From the NCBI RefSeq assembly GCF_000276665.1, contig NW_004955423.1, positions 4,423,090-4,487,089 of the forward strand: a DNA stretch of 64,000 bases, written 5' to 3'. The stretch comes from Chinchilla lanigera. Its lineage: Eukaryota > Chordata > Mammalia > Rodentia > Chinchillidae. Both the position numbers and the translations under genes were made by a program. Below the pieces are notes generated by a model, which worked only from the letters and a program-made list of their open reading frames with translations, was not told the DNA's origin and did not search any database. Shown one piece after another: positions 10,444 to 21,320 of this stretch. Position 1 is the first letter of the stretch. Every line of letters starts with the position of its first letter.

Positions 10444-10529
10444 TATCCATGTCTTATAGTGTTCATTAGAGTAATCTTTTACCTGTTTTATTCCCAGGTG
10501 TATTGTTTGTTTGTAGCCATTGTTGTTAT

Positions 10530-11170
10530 ATGCAGCTGAGTTAGCTAGAAATATTATAGGCAGTCAGACAGGGCCAGGCCCTCGAAGGAGCCAACGTGAA
10601 AGACAAGACACCTTGCAAATGGAGACGTATTTGCTGTGGGCCAGACCTCAAAACAAAAGACTAAACAAATACACCCACATACCTCCCTAGGTGTGAACAT
10701 CAGGGATTGATATTCTAAATAGGTAGCAATCACCTTCAAAAAGCCAGGAAGAGTCACTAGCCCAACCCCTACAGGAAAAGCCCCTGTTCTGTATTCATGC
10801 CCGCTTGCTAAATGACCTGCTTCCCCATTTGATCCCTGTTTACTCAATTTTACCTGAACAATTATACTTGTAATCTTATTGGCTGAGCACAGTTTTGTCC
10901 CACCTCATGCCCACCTTGTAATTTCCCATTTTCTCCTATCTTGGACCTGCCTCACCTCGTAGTTTTGCCCTAGAAAGTCCCTAGAAAGGGCAAGGTCCTT
11001 GGTAACCCACTCGGGCCCCCTTCTGTCCCTCTCTTGGACAGAAACTTTTTCCCTCAATAAATATATTCTGCTCTTAACCTCTGTTGTTCCTAAAATTCAT
11101 TCTTTGATTTTAGAGAACACAAACTTGTCCCAGATATCGTTCAGGTTGGAAGTTCCTATTTTCCTATATC
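10530..11170 (+). mobile_element. ERV-like solo LTR, copy 1 of a two-copy family
   Basis: About 640 bp with long similarity to 58918-59573. Shared landmarks: GGCAGTCAGACAGG, ACACCCACATAC, CTTCCCCATTTGAT, TATACTTG(T/C)AATCTTA, AGTTTTGTCCCAC, GACAGAAACTTTTTCCCTC then AATAAATATATTCTG (a poly(A) signal), TAGAATTCATTCTTTGA-like U5 wording. No internal retroviral frames adjoin. It starts exactly where the L1 match ends. The family name is not known to me. Confidence 0.6.
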
Positions 11171-11369
11171 ACTGTGATTGAGATTCCTCTCATTTAACCC
11201 CAAGGGATGTGTAGAAGTCTTTCTTCTCCTGGGCTTCTCCAGTCACAGCACATTAACTGGCTGGTCCTACTTACCTGATCTCCCTCTTGATATAGAACAG
11301 ACCTCTGTAGAATCCTGGGAAGGATTCTGTTGCCAGAGAATAGATTTTTTCATGGTTCTTATGTCAGCT

Positions 11370-11690
11370 AATTTTTATTTTAAATAGACTTTATTTTTAG
11401 AGCAGTTTTAGGTTCACACCCAGTGGTGGCTGACCTATGGCAAGAGTGTTATTGTGTTTTTCTTTAAGACAAAAGAGGTTAATGTAGGAGTTGTTTTCTC
11501 TAAACTAAAACCTCAGTATTCAGGTTTAATTGCAGTATTATCACTTTGCAATAAACAAGTGGTTTTGGGTTGGACAGAAAATACCCAGTACCGGCGTCCT
11601 CCTGCCCTCACACGCTGTCTCCCCTTACCAACATCTTGCTAGAACATCCCTACATTTACAAGGTTAATATCTTCTCCATCCCACACTTTC
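11370..11690. mobile_element. Old LINE-like remnant
   Basis: AATAGACTTTATTTTTAGAG, CAGTTTTAGGTTCACACC and later CTTACCAACATCTTGCTAGA, in the order of a common old L1 3' region. An unrelated piece sits between them. Weak. Confidence 0.3.
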
Positions 11691-11699
11691 CCATAAGTC

Positions 11700-13370
11700 A
11701 AATTTGGACTGCAGTTTCCAATGGTATTGCTCCCTAGGTCCTGAGCCCCTGCTCACCTGGGTTTCCCGGCTGTCAAGTGGCCCCCACCTCCACCCCTTTA
11801 GAGAAGGTCAGATGAACATGCAGAAAGCGTTGACAGACAGATGTGCCGGCTCCAGAGTGCTTTCAGCCTGAGGGCAGCTGGGCAGAGGGCTCTCAGCAAC
11901 CTTCTCCCAACCAACAACCTTCTCCCAGCCAAAGGCTATGAGTTCTCTTCTAGGAATTTCTCAGCCTACATCTCATCTTTTGCTTTTCAGTTTCTCATCC
12001 TGAGTTGGCTTAGTCTGCCCTCCGGACTTGCTTAAGAGCTCTCTATTTACCATTGAACCTTGATAAAATTTGCCTCTGCGCTGAGTCACAGTTTGTCACC
12101 CCACGGTTGCTCACTTGGAGCTGCCTTTCAGACAGGCAGCCTTGCCCTGTGGCTGAGAGGAAGGAGAGCCCAGCCAGACGCCCACACCTTTAGGCGGAGC
12201 TGTGTCTGAGGGGTGGAGATGCGTCATCTGCTGGGGGGGACAGAGAAGGAGAAGGGGAGGATGTAGGAGTGGGTGAAGGGAGAGGGGTGTGAGAAGGGGA
12301 AGGAAGGGCAGCACTAGGCCTGATCTCCCCTGATTTGAGGGGAGCCTGGGGGGCACTCGCTTTCTGAGGGAAAAGCTGGTGAGGTCACTGATGGGCATTT
12401 TTACTTGAGAGTGGGAGGGGGATGAGGTCACACCTGGGCTTGTGCTATTTTGGAAAAGAAGGAAGTGAGATCATCCGGAGTTTCCTTGGCTTTTGTTGGA
12501 GAAGAGAAGGGAGAGGACATATCCTGCCCCAGAGGCCCTGTTTCAGTGGCTGGGCAGTGTGACAGACTTCTGTCTCCAAGGGAGCGCCGCCTGTCCCCGA
12601 AGTTCACTTTCCTCTGCCCAGCGTCGGCAGGCACAGGCTCTCCCGAGCAGCCTGGGGTTCCCTGGTTTTGCTACTGTGCTCAGGTCACCCAGGGTGGCAC
12701 CGTGACTTTCATAAACCCCAATGGCCTTTGCCTTTGTCAGCCCCTTCTTCCATTAGAAACAAAAACAAAACCCAAAAGATGTTTTCCAACTGTGTTGTTA
12801 TAAGGCTGTATATAATCCAGGCTGGATTCATTGTTTTGTAAGCAATACTAATTTTTCTTTGGATTTAAAAAGTTAAAAGTGAACTGTTTTTTGTGAGCCT
12901 CTAAAAGCACCCTGTGCCTGAGGCCCTGTGTACCTGCTGCCCCCAGTGGGTAGGTTGGCCCTGAGGTTACTGGGAGAATCTGGGCTCTCCTCACCTTCAC
13001 AAAGGACTGGGGCTGGCATCTGCACACGCGGCAGCCATCAGCAGCTCCTGGCTTTACATGATCTGCCTGGGATGCTCTGCCGGGTTTGGGCTGAGAAAGT
13101 ACCCAGAACTTGGACTTGCCTCCTTGTTCCAGGAGAAAGGGGTTGTATAGAAGCAGAGTGGTTCAAAAGGTGCCAGACAGACTTGCTAAGGACTTACTTA
13201 AGGTGCAGGGCCCTTAGGTTAAATAATCCATCAAACAGTGGATACTGGTCATGTCCCCGGCAAAGGCAAAGATGAATGGGGGCTCTAGTTTGGAAACAGT
13301 GTCAAGGGTGATCAATCAGTTTAGAGGACACAGTCTAAACAAGGTGGAAGTGATCATGTAAGTTATCTAT
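11700..13370. other. Mostly unique GC-richer stretch
   Basis: No repeat family recognised. Contains TGAGTCA (AP-1-type) near 12082 and two GAGGTCA half sites near 12382 and 12424. Several overlapping frames on both strands (12428-12803) look like composition effects rather than genes. It could hold a regulatory element; that is a guess. Confidence 0.35.
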
Positions 13371-13374
13371 ATTC

Positions 13375-13432
13375 GTTCATTCTTTAGGCACACGCTTAGT
13401 AAACATCAGCTGTGTGCCAGGTACCCCTTGCC
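13375..13432 (+). mobile_element. L2 remnant
   Basis: TTCGTTCATTCTTTAGGCAC ... AAACATCAGCTGTGTGCCAG, GTACC: the worn form of TTCATTCAACAAATATTTATTGAGCACCTACTATGTGCCAGGCA, cited here in part only. Confidence 0.45.
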
Positions 13433-13439
13433 TGGCTGT

Positions 13440-14630
13440 TTTCACTCCTACCCAAGTCTTGACCTGGGCCCTGTCCTTTCCCAGACTAGGGGGCTGGCCC
13501 TTGGTCCCTTTTACCTCCTCTTTCTGGGGCACAGGCTAATTGTGTACATAGAGCCCCATCCAAGGCCAGCTTCCCGTCTTTCTACTTCCCCATGTTGAAT
13601 CCTGAGGGATGCAGTGCCGTTATCAGATGTTGAGCCAGAGCCCTAACTCAGAGGCAAGGAGGCCCCGTCAGGCATCCAACTTTTGGGAAATGAGCCTAAA
13701 GATCTAGGTTCAGGTTTCAACAGTTTTTTGCGTCTGTGAAATACACTAGAGGCTTGGGGAAGGGACAACTCTCTTTGCAAGATAAGGGTTTCTTACCACT
13801 AAGGGAAAGGCATTGGGTTTGGGATCCATTTTCCCACCTCCTGCTTCTTTGCTTACATTTCCTTTGCTCTCAGCAAGAACCAAAGAGCACAAACACAAGG
13901 ACAAGGAAGGAAAAGAGCAAGCTCAGCTTCCAGCAGGGCCGCACCTAAACCTTCTTTCCCTCCCCACACAGGCTTCACCAGGACTGAGGGGGCAGGAGCA
14001 GCTCACTGTGCAGACCCCAAGCTGTACTGGAAGGTGGGGGCGGGGTTTTATTAATGAATTAGAAAAAAATTAATGGTAGGAGGAGTGCAATTTTGTGCTG
14101 GGAGGGCTTCTTGTCTCCAAGACGCAAGATGAGGGGAGGCAGGGACATCTCCAAAGGCCACTACAGTGGGGGTAAGAATGGTGGGGGCAGAAGTCAGCTT
14201 TTCCTCCACATCCTCACCAAACAGAGCAGAATTATGGGTATGGGGAAGAGACACACATGGGAATGGAACCCTCTTTCTTAGGATAAGGGAAAGCCCAGAA
14301 AGAGAGTGCTTTCCAACCCTCATCTGCCAAATGATTACTAAGGGGATGTAGGGATGGGGGAGGCAGAGGAGAGGGGAGAGAAAAGGAAAGTAGAAAGGAT
14401 TAAGATGTGGTATGTATGCATACCAATTCTCCAACAGGAACGTATTTATTATGTTTTGCAAACATATGCTGATAAAGGGGGGGTGGTTAGAGATATAAAT
14501 GCATCCCCGCTCTCAGGGAACTTATATAGGTATCCTCGAATTCCCCAATGTGTCCTTATAGCCATGGAGAAGCTAGAAAAATGGAGAGGGAGAAACAGAA
14601 TTAAGTTGTTAGGAGTCTTGTTACCTACAG
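13440..14630. other. Unique stretch, no recognised element
   Basis: Purine-rich in places (GGGGGAGGCAGAGGAGAGGG near 14355). No repeat or coding family recognised; overlapping frames on both strands at 14051-14461 are chance. Confidence 0.4.
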
Positions 14631-14639
14631 CAGCCTGTC

Positions 14640-14795
14640 ATGCATTATGTCACTTAATCTTTCATAATCCTATGAGGCATGTATTATCACTTGTTTCCCA
14701 GATGAGGAAACAGACTCAGGGAGGGAAACCTGCCCACAGTCGCACAGTTAGTTCACAAGTGGGGTTGGGAAGCAGTTCTCACTCACTGCAAAGTC
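14640..14795 (-). mobile_element. MIR SINE
   Basis: ATGTCACTTAATCTTTCATA, ATCCTATGAGGCATGTATTA, TTTCCCAGATGAGGAAACAG, CCACAGTCGCACAGTTAG: the antisense MIR core order (CCCATTTTACAGATGAGGAAACTGAGG, cited in part). Confidence 0.85.
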
Positions 14796-15125
14796 TGTGG
14801 TGAAAATTCCACCTGGGTATATTGCTTTACTAGTTATGATTTGTGTTATAGAGAAGTTAGCTTCCGAATAGCTTTCTCAGAGTGGACTTACAGTGGAAAG
14901 TTAAGTATACCCCCTTTTGGCAATGGTGAGGGCATATTACCTCAGGAAGAAGCTATGTTCAGAAAGGATAGGCGGGGAGCCCATGGTGGGAATATTGAGA
15001 GGGCAGGGCATTCTTAGCTCATCTGGCTTGTAGTGCATAAAAGTAAGTAGCTGGGGTCATCTGGATTTGGAGAGACATGTTTTCATACAGTGAGGGGAAT
15101 GCCAAAGTCACATGTCCTTAAGGTA

Positions 15126-15323
15126 CAGTCCTGCACTGCATAATGACATTTGGGTCTCCGATGAACCACGTCACTCTGTCTGACCACATGAGACCATACT
15201 GCCCAGTAATGTTGTAGGCATCTTAATCTGCGTGACTGTACTCTGTAATGTTTGCACAGCGATGAAATCACAGAAGGATGGCATTTCTCAGAACGTATCC
15301 CATGTTTAAGTGATATGTGGCTG
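15126..15323. mobile_element. Tigger/pogo-like TIR element, 198 bp
   Basis: Starts CAGTCCTGCACTGCATAATG after TA (15124-15125) and ends AAGTGATATGTGGCTG before TA (15324-15325). Inner wording (AGAACGTATCCCATGTTTAA on the plus strand) matches a common mammalian element with ends like CAGTCATGCATCGCTTAACG. Non-autonomous. Confidence 0.65.
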
Positions 15324-15426
15324 TATGTTCATGCCATCTGATGAAGGCGTGTGCCGTAGTTACTACGAGTGCTGAATTTAAACTGTAATCGTCTCACCAA
15401 GGTGCAGACAGCAATGGGGTGCGGTA

Positions 15427-15748
15427 CAGTAGCCTCCCGTCCTTGGTTTCTCTCCTCATGGTTTTAGTTACTTGAGGTCAACCACAGTCTGAAAATAGAA
15501 AATGGAAAATTACAAAACTAGGAAATTCATAAGTTTGAATAATTTTTATTTCTGTATTGCTATAATTTTTCTATTTTATTATTAATCATTGCTCTTAGCC
15601 TCTTCCTATTAGGCTCTTGCCTAATTTATAAGCTAAAGTTTATCCAAAGTACGTGTGTATAGGGGAAAACAATGTATCAAATAGGCTTTGCTTCTATCTG
15701 TGCTTGCAGATATCCACTGGGACCTGGAATACTGAGTGGAGACTATTG
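15427..15748 (+). mobile_element. MER2-like (Tigger) DNA transposon
   Basis: Starts CAGTAGCCTCCCGTCCTTGG, TTTCAGTTACC-type wording (GTTTTAGTTACTTGAGGTCA), CAACCACAGTCTGAAAATAG, AAAATGGAAAATTAC, then TATCCACTGGGACCTGGAAT and ends GACTATTG, with TA on both flanks. Matches MER2 order. No transposase frame. Confidence 0.75.
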
Positions 15749-16003
15749 TACCCAGGACTGCATGGAATGCAAACAGAGTTAAATTTCAAGGAGCAAATCC
15801 AACTGGGTAAAACATTGCTGGGATGTGTACAGCAGAATCTCCGATCAGCTGAGTCTCCTTCAGGCAGGTGCTGTGGATCTCAGCAGGTGCAGTTCAGAAG
15901 CCCAGAGTCAGACATCACTGCTCGGGAGATCCGGACACAGCAAGCTGAGCACCAGTCCTAGAGCAGGAGCTCTTAGGTGTGGACTTGGCTTTGCCACATT
16001 CCA

Positions 16004-16050
16004 GGTGTGTGTGTGTGTGTGTGTGTGCATGTGTGTGTGTGTGTACACAC
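16004..16050. repeat. (TG)n microsatellite
   Basis: About 22 GT units broken by CATG and ending TACACACATC. Confidence 0.95.
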
Positions 16051-16362
16051 ATCAGATGTGAGGCGCAGGTATTCATAAGAGCCAGGACTATAGCAGCTCT
16101 TTAGAGAGTGTTGACATCTCTGAATGTGAAGTTGCTCTTTCATTTTACACTGCTTACTGCACCTAACAATTCCAAAAATCTACTTACAAATAACATCAGC
16201 AGGTGTACTTCCTTGTAGTCCTCTTCTGCTGTGCTTGTTTTTTCTTATATACTGAGACCCACATATAATCCAATCCTGCCCCCGAGGGCTTGGTCACACA
16301 ATGGTAACTCCAACAGAATGACCTGCTGAGAACTAAAACTGCCATTATAGGTCCATCAGAGG

Positions 16363-16434
16363 ACCTCTGTCTTTGTCTCTGTCTCTGTCTCTCTGTCTCT
16401 CCGTCTCTGTCTCTGTCTCTCTCTTTCTCTCCCT
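16363..16434. repeat. (CTGTCT)n / CT-rich simple repeat
   Basis: Repeated TCTGTCTC units passing into TCTCTCTTTCTCTCCC. The frames through it on both strands are low-complexity artefacts. Confidence 0.95.
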
Positions 16435-17855
16435 TCCAAGCCCAAACCCATTTACCTACCCAAGCCACTTTAGAAGCCAAGGATTATTTCTTCTTTTCCC
16501 TCTAAATATCTGTCAAAATCATAAGGAGAAGGGGTGGTTGTTAAAGAATAACTTTTCCAAATGGAAAAACATAAACAATTCCAGTAACTAAACACAACTG
16601 GAAGTGAAATGTCTGAGTAGAATTATGTAGACCCGCTAGCTATCACTTTATCAGCTAGTCCCCGAGGAGCAGCAAGGAAGGCTCAGAAATAAAGTCAGCT
16701 TTGATAGTAAGGTTGTGAAGTTGAGACGGAGACCACCAGGAGGACAAAGGGCAGGTACACTTTCAGGTCCTTAACTCGGGGCCTGTTACCCACTAAAATA
16801 TGGTATGTGTCCTTCCCTTGCCTGTCACTCTCCCAAACTAATCAACCTCAATAATGAGGTAGGTTGTTAAAGGCAGGATACCGTAGTGTCTCCAAGAATA
16901 AACTAGAGGAGAAAATAAAACTGTTGGGGATCACCACAGAGGGACAGAAGACAAACTCCTGGGCTCTTAACCTATCATTCAGTGAAAGCATGATTTGTGT
17001 TTTCTTCAGAGGCAATCAGGACCTAAAAGCTGCTTTTGCTAAAAACAAAAATAAAAACAAAAACAGTGACTCTTCACTTGAGCCTACAGATGCCCAATGG
17101 GAAACTGAAAATAGGACAAAGCTTAGCATCTCTGCCTTCATTTTGTGTCTGTCTCCTTTATTTCCTTAACCTCTGAGTCAGATTCCTGCCTAGCTGTACT
17201 CACAGACATGTTAATGGCTTAAGGAATGTCTGTCTAAAAACTGACACTACAAGGTTTGTTAGTCCTAAATGTATCTAACCCATCTCTTCCCCCTTCAAGA
17301 CTGAGGACAGGAAGGTAAGTGTAACTAAGATATTCTCAAGATTTGCAGGGACACTCAGCTGCCAGCTTTTACATCCTGAAGTGGTTTTTAGCAGTCTTCA
17401 GTCATTGCCTCAAGTCTGCAGCCACCTTGAGTTCCAGCAGGGCCTCCCCAGAACTGGCACTGCCTCTCTTACCCTCCCACAGAAGCAATCACCTCATTGG
17501 AACCAGATTGCTCCCTCAAACAATAAGGACTTTTCCGGAGCCACCTCAAAGCATCAGAATGGAGATAATTATCGGGCAGACCCAAGCCCACTCCACCAGC
17601 CCCGTAAAAATTTGTCCCTGTCCTTTGTCACCAACCAGGCTGTTAGTGCCATGTCCCCTTCAACTCTTCACCAAAGCTTAAGTCCCTCCCTCAATTTGTC
17701 TTACTTTCTAATTAAAGCTTTGCCTGTCTTTTTCTACTTCTTAGTGTGTTTTTTAAATTTGCATAATCACTGGGTCAAAGGATCCCACATACCATATCAA
17801 AATGACTGACAAGGAGTGATAAGAATGCCATGGAATGCCCATGAACCTCCAAACC
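16435..17855. other. Non-coding stretch, no recognised element
   Basis: AT-rich with an A/C-rich patch near 17041-17066. Frames at 17343-17809 overlap one another and match no family. Confidence 0.4.
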
Positions 17856-17859
17856 AATC

Positions 17860-18270
17860 TGTGGGAGTTGTCTACTCAATTTCATGTCACTGGGACAAAA
17901 TACTTGACACCTGCAATATGCAGGAGGAGAGGTTTATTTTATTTCACAGTTTCAGAGGATTCAGTCCATGGTTGGCTGGCTTTAAGGTTTCTACCTCATG
18001 ACAAGGTAGAAAAAGAAGAAACATGGTAAACGTGCATGGAGGAGGAAAGATGCTTACTTCATCCAGCAGCCAGCCATGAGGGCAAAGGAAGGAAATGGGC
18101 ACAGAGGTATACCCTTCTAGGTTGCATCCGCTATGACCTGCCCTTTCCTACCAGGTCACATTTTATGAATTTATCAGTGGATTAATCCTCTACGGAGGAT
18201 AGTACCCCCATAATCTAATCACCCCCCTGCACCACCTCTGAACACATGAGACTTTTGGGGGACATTCTCT
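17860..18270 (-). mobile_element. MaLR-type LTR, minus orientation
   Basis: Plus strand: TCACTGGGACAAAATACTTG, GAGGTTTATTTTATTTCACA, GTTTCAGAGGATTCAGTCCA, TGGTTGGCTGGCTTTAAGG, AGAGGTATACCCTTCTAGG, ATCAGTGGATTAATCCTCTA, ACTTTTGGGGGACATTC. Complete order of the family also seen at 1862, 8175 and 45965. AATAAA lies in the reversed TTTATTTTATT. Confidence 0.65.
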
Positions 18271-18618
18271 CTGGAAGAGGAGGGAGTTGTGAGATAGCGG
18301 GAATCTCTTTTTCCAAGGAAAATACCAGAATATGACACTGGATATGTGATTGGACTACACAAAGACTTAACCAGACCCTTGGAAGCCAGATCTCAGATGT
18401 AGCCATGTGAATCTTTGCATGGGGTCCCATCTTACCCGTGCTATATAGTCTTTCTTTTTTTCATTCCTTCCTTTCCAGGTCTCCTTTGCACCTTCATCCT
18501 CCCTCCTACTTCCTTTTTTCCCCGCTTGAACTCCTTCTTTCCTTTGTCAGTAAGTAGAGTACAAGAATGAGTACAAAATCCTCCTGGAATCTTGGGTTTA
18601 CCATTTGGAATTATTTTC

Positions 18619-18725
18619 TTTTTTTTTTTTTTTTTTTTTGGTTTTTCTCCGGTACCAGGAACCGAACTCACGACCTTGCGCTTGCCAGGCAAGCGCTTTT
18701 GCCGCTGAGCTAAATCCCCAGCCCC
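18619..18725 (-). mobile_element. ID-type SINE
   Basis: T-run of about 20, CCGGTACCAGGAACCGAACT, CACGACCTTGCGCTTGCCAG, GCTGAGCTAAATCCCCAGCC. Target duplication TGGAATTATTTTC at 18606-18618 and 18726-18738. Confidence 0.96.
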
Positions 18726-19010
18726 TGGAATTATTTTCATTGGATATAAGAACAAATGTTGATGTGGAAAGTCTAGAGACTAACTGGTAAAGCCTTGAGA
18801 ATCATCCTGAAAGTTAGTTAAATGCAAATCTCAATTTAGAGTTGCTTTCCTGAGATTTTCCACTTTCTCCTACAAGTTGACTGTGGAAGAATTTTAAATT
18901 AGCTTAAGTTTCTCGTTGTTTGATCTCTGGTTAAAGCTTTCTTTGCTGCTTTCCTCTGTCTTTTTCCAGATCTCGGGAAATTTTTCTGGTTAAGATATTA
19001 GCAAGAAGCC

Positions 19011-19192
19011 AGGGATGGTGGCTTATGCCTGTAATCCTGACACTTTGGGAGGTTGAGGCAGGAGGATAGCAAGTTTGAGCCCAACACGGACAACTTAACA
19101 AGACCTTGTCTCAAAAAATAAAGAGGTCTGGGGATGTAGTGCAGTGTGGAAGCGCTGCATTCAGTCTTCAGTATGAAAAACGATAAAAAGAT
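19011..19192 (+). mobile_element. B1-ID dimer (B1-dID type SINE)
   Basis: B1 part GCCAGGGATGGTGGCTTATG, CCTGTAATCCTGACACTTTG, GACCTTGTCTCAAAAAATAA then ID part GGTCTGGGGATGTAGTGCAG, AGCGCTGCATTCAGTC, A-rich end. Confidence 0.8.
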
Positions 19193-19554
19193 ATTAGTAA
19201 GACTATAACAAGGGGAAACTTTCTCTAGTTTTACAAACCTTCCACATATCTTGCTGCAAGATCATCTTTAGATGTGTAATTATCTCTGGCTGAAAAGATT
19301 TTATCTTGATTAATTAAGGCACTTTTGCTTTTTACTAACAGCAGGGAAGAGTTTCTGGAAAGGACTCCAGGGCACTTAGCCTCTTTGAAAGCTTTACAGT
19401 CCATAAACCCAGATTAGCAAATGTCTGCTGCCGCTCCAGTTTTTATGTAGTAGAGCAAAAGTGTGGCAATTGCATACTTCCGGTCACTTCTGTCACAATT
19501 TAATCTACCAATATAATTAACTGCCTTAATTTACAAGTGCTTTTCTGTTTTAAA

Positions 19555-20120
19555 TGTTACAGGTTTTTATTGTGCAAATTGTGAAATACAGAGAAACTTA
19601 AAGAAGAAAATAAGTATCACCCATAATTACACTGTTGGATAATAACAGCATTAATATTTTGGTAAATATCTCTCACAGTTTTTTCTATTCCTACAATTTT
19701 TAAATATACAAGTAAAAATTTTATATTATGACAAGGGTTTAATTTTGGGGAGATGCATTATTTTTTACTAAACTACATATATCACACACATTTCCCCCGT
19801 GGAGTTAAATTTTCATATACAACGTAATATTAAATGGCTATTAAATGGCTACCTTTTGTTGTGTAAATGTATCATAACTTCAGAAATTCCCTCTTCGAAC
19901 CACAGTTCTCATTTTTTTTCTCATTGTCTTGGGAAATGCAGATGAAAGCAGCCTTGTACATAAATCTTTTCAAGAATCCCTAATTACTTCCTAAGGGCAA
20001 ATTCCCAGAAATGGGAAGGTGGATAATAGAATTTAACATTTTCAAGTGGTTGCAACAGTTCTGCCAAACTGGCCTTTGGAAAGGATGTACCAATTTATTC
20101 TAAAAAGCAACTGTTAATCC
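19555..20120 (-). mobile_element. Old L1M-type fragment, minus orientation
   Basis: Plus strand order: AATAAGTATCACCCATAATT, ACACTGTTGGATAATAACAG, then TTGTACATAAATCTTTTCAA, GGCAAATTCCCAGAAATGGG, GCCAAACTGGCCTTTGGAAA, GGATGTACCAATTTATTC: the antisense L1M late-ORF2/3' UTR wording. Confidence 0.55.
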
Positions 20121-20680
20121 GTTTCTGTATGCGGAGAATAATTGTTCTTCAGAATGGAATTCTACTAATTTGACAGTTGAAAAATAGCAATCTCCCTTTC
20201 TTTGAAATTTCCTGGAATATTATTTCATGTCCTTAATTGGACATTTGCATGCAGGCCCTCCGGAATGGTTCACTAATGCTCTCTCTTTACTTACGGTGAT
20301 TGTTAGTTCTACTTCTTGCTTTGCATGTGAGCTAATTGATGGTTTTCATTCTCAGACCATTTCCAAAGATGACTACTATTACAGCAATGTTTGTTTTTCT
20401 GTGCTTCCTGTGTTTTGTCACCTTCTGTAAGGCAATGGAAAGTGAATACATGTTAAATACTGGTCAGTTTCTCCAACTTCCAAAGTCATAAATAGTCATT
20501 CTTCTTAATCTAGTCATGTGGTTACTCTATTTTAAAATTTGCCATGACTACTTTTTAACAAGAACTAAATTTACTAGCAAAACTGCTTGCTACCACTATT
20601 TCATCTCGAACCCTATGGCTGTTCCATATAGCAACCACTAGTTACATGCTGCTATTTAACTTTAAACTTAAAAATGGACT
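20121..20680. other. Non-coding stretch, no recognised element
   Basis: AT-rich; nothing recognised. Confidence 0.4.
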
Positions 20681-20761
20681 GCTGGGGATATAGCTCAGCG
20701 GCATAAGCATCTGCCTGGCAAGCTTGAGGTCATGAGTTTGATTCCTGGTACCAAAAAAAAT
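20681..20761 (+). mobile_element. ID-type SINE
   Basis: GCTGGGGATATAGCTCAGCG, GCAAGCTTGAGGTCATGAGT, TTGATTCCTGGTACC and a short A-tail. Confidence 0.92.
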
Positions 20762-20767
20762 AGAATC

Positions 20768-20974
20768 AAGTCTGCTACAGTAACACATACCTGTAAGCCC
20801 TCCTACTGGAAAAGCTGAGGTAGGAGGATTGCCAGTTTGAGACCACCCTGTTCAATTTAAACCCTGTCTCAAAAAATAAAAATATAAATGAATGAATGAA
20901 TGGCTGGTACTGCAACTCAGTGGCAGAGCACTTAGATTTGAGGTCCAGGGTTCAACCCTCAGTATTGAAAAAAA
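20768..20974 (+). mobile_element. B1-ID dimer (B1-dID type SINE)
   Basis: B1-like part with CACATACCTGTAAGCCCTCC, GAAAAGCTGAGGTAGGAGGA, CCCTGTCTCAAAAAATAAAA; an AATG repeat linker (20887-20900); ID-like part GGCTGGTACTGCAACTCAGT, GGTCCAGGGTTCAACCCTCA, A-tail. Confidence 0.8.
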
Positions 20975-21089
20975 AGTCAAATTAAACATCAAGTTCTGAA
21001 TAACTCCAAATGGCTGACTAGTGGCTACCATTCTGGACAACATAGATACAGAGCTTTTCTTCCCTCACAGATAGCTCTGGATAATACTG

Positions 21090-21320
21090 AGCAACAAAGT
21101 CTGGCTTTCCCACTCCCTGGACCTGCTACTTCCCGCATCCCCTGGCCTCTCCGTAGGATGCCCTTGTCCTTTTCTTTGGCTAATTCCCACAGGTCCTTCA
21201 ACAGATAGCTCAGCCATCACTTACTCTAGGCAATTATGTCCTGACCACCCATGTTCCCCTAGGCTGGATTACACATCCCTCGGGGACCCATTAGTGCCCT
21301 GGTATAGACAGCCCATTTCA
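21090..21320 (+). mobile_element. L2 remnant
   Basis: CTGGCTTTCCCACTCCCTGG, AACAGATAGCTCAGCCATCA, TAGGCAATTATGTCCTGACC, ACCC resembles the L2 passage around CTCAGCTCAAATGTCACCTCC...CCTTCCCTGACCACC. Diverged. Confidence 0.4.

Larger units (their letters stand above)
8396..10529 (-). mobile_element. L1 LINE fragment, minus orientation (3' UTR and late ORF2), with three later insertions
   Basis: The plus strand follows the classic antisense L1 order: TCTCTGATAACCAACACTCT, GGCTTATTTCACTTAATGTA, GATCCATTTGTCAATTGATA, ACCCAGTGGTGGGATTGTTG, TTACATTCCCACACAAGAGT, GTATGTCTTCTTTTGAGAAA, TTTTCTCCCATTCTGCAGGG, AGCACCTTTTATTGAAAAGA, GATTGCTTTGGCTATTCTGG. Interrupted by ID elements at 8769-8853 and 10327-10443 and by a TIR element at 9674-10012. 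Removing them restores continuity. ORF2 is broken by stops and shifts. Confidence 0.9.
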
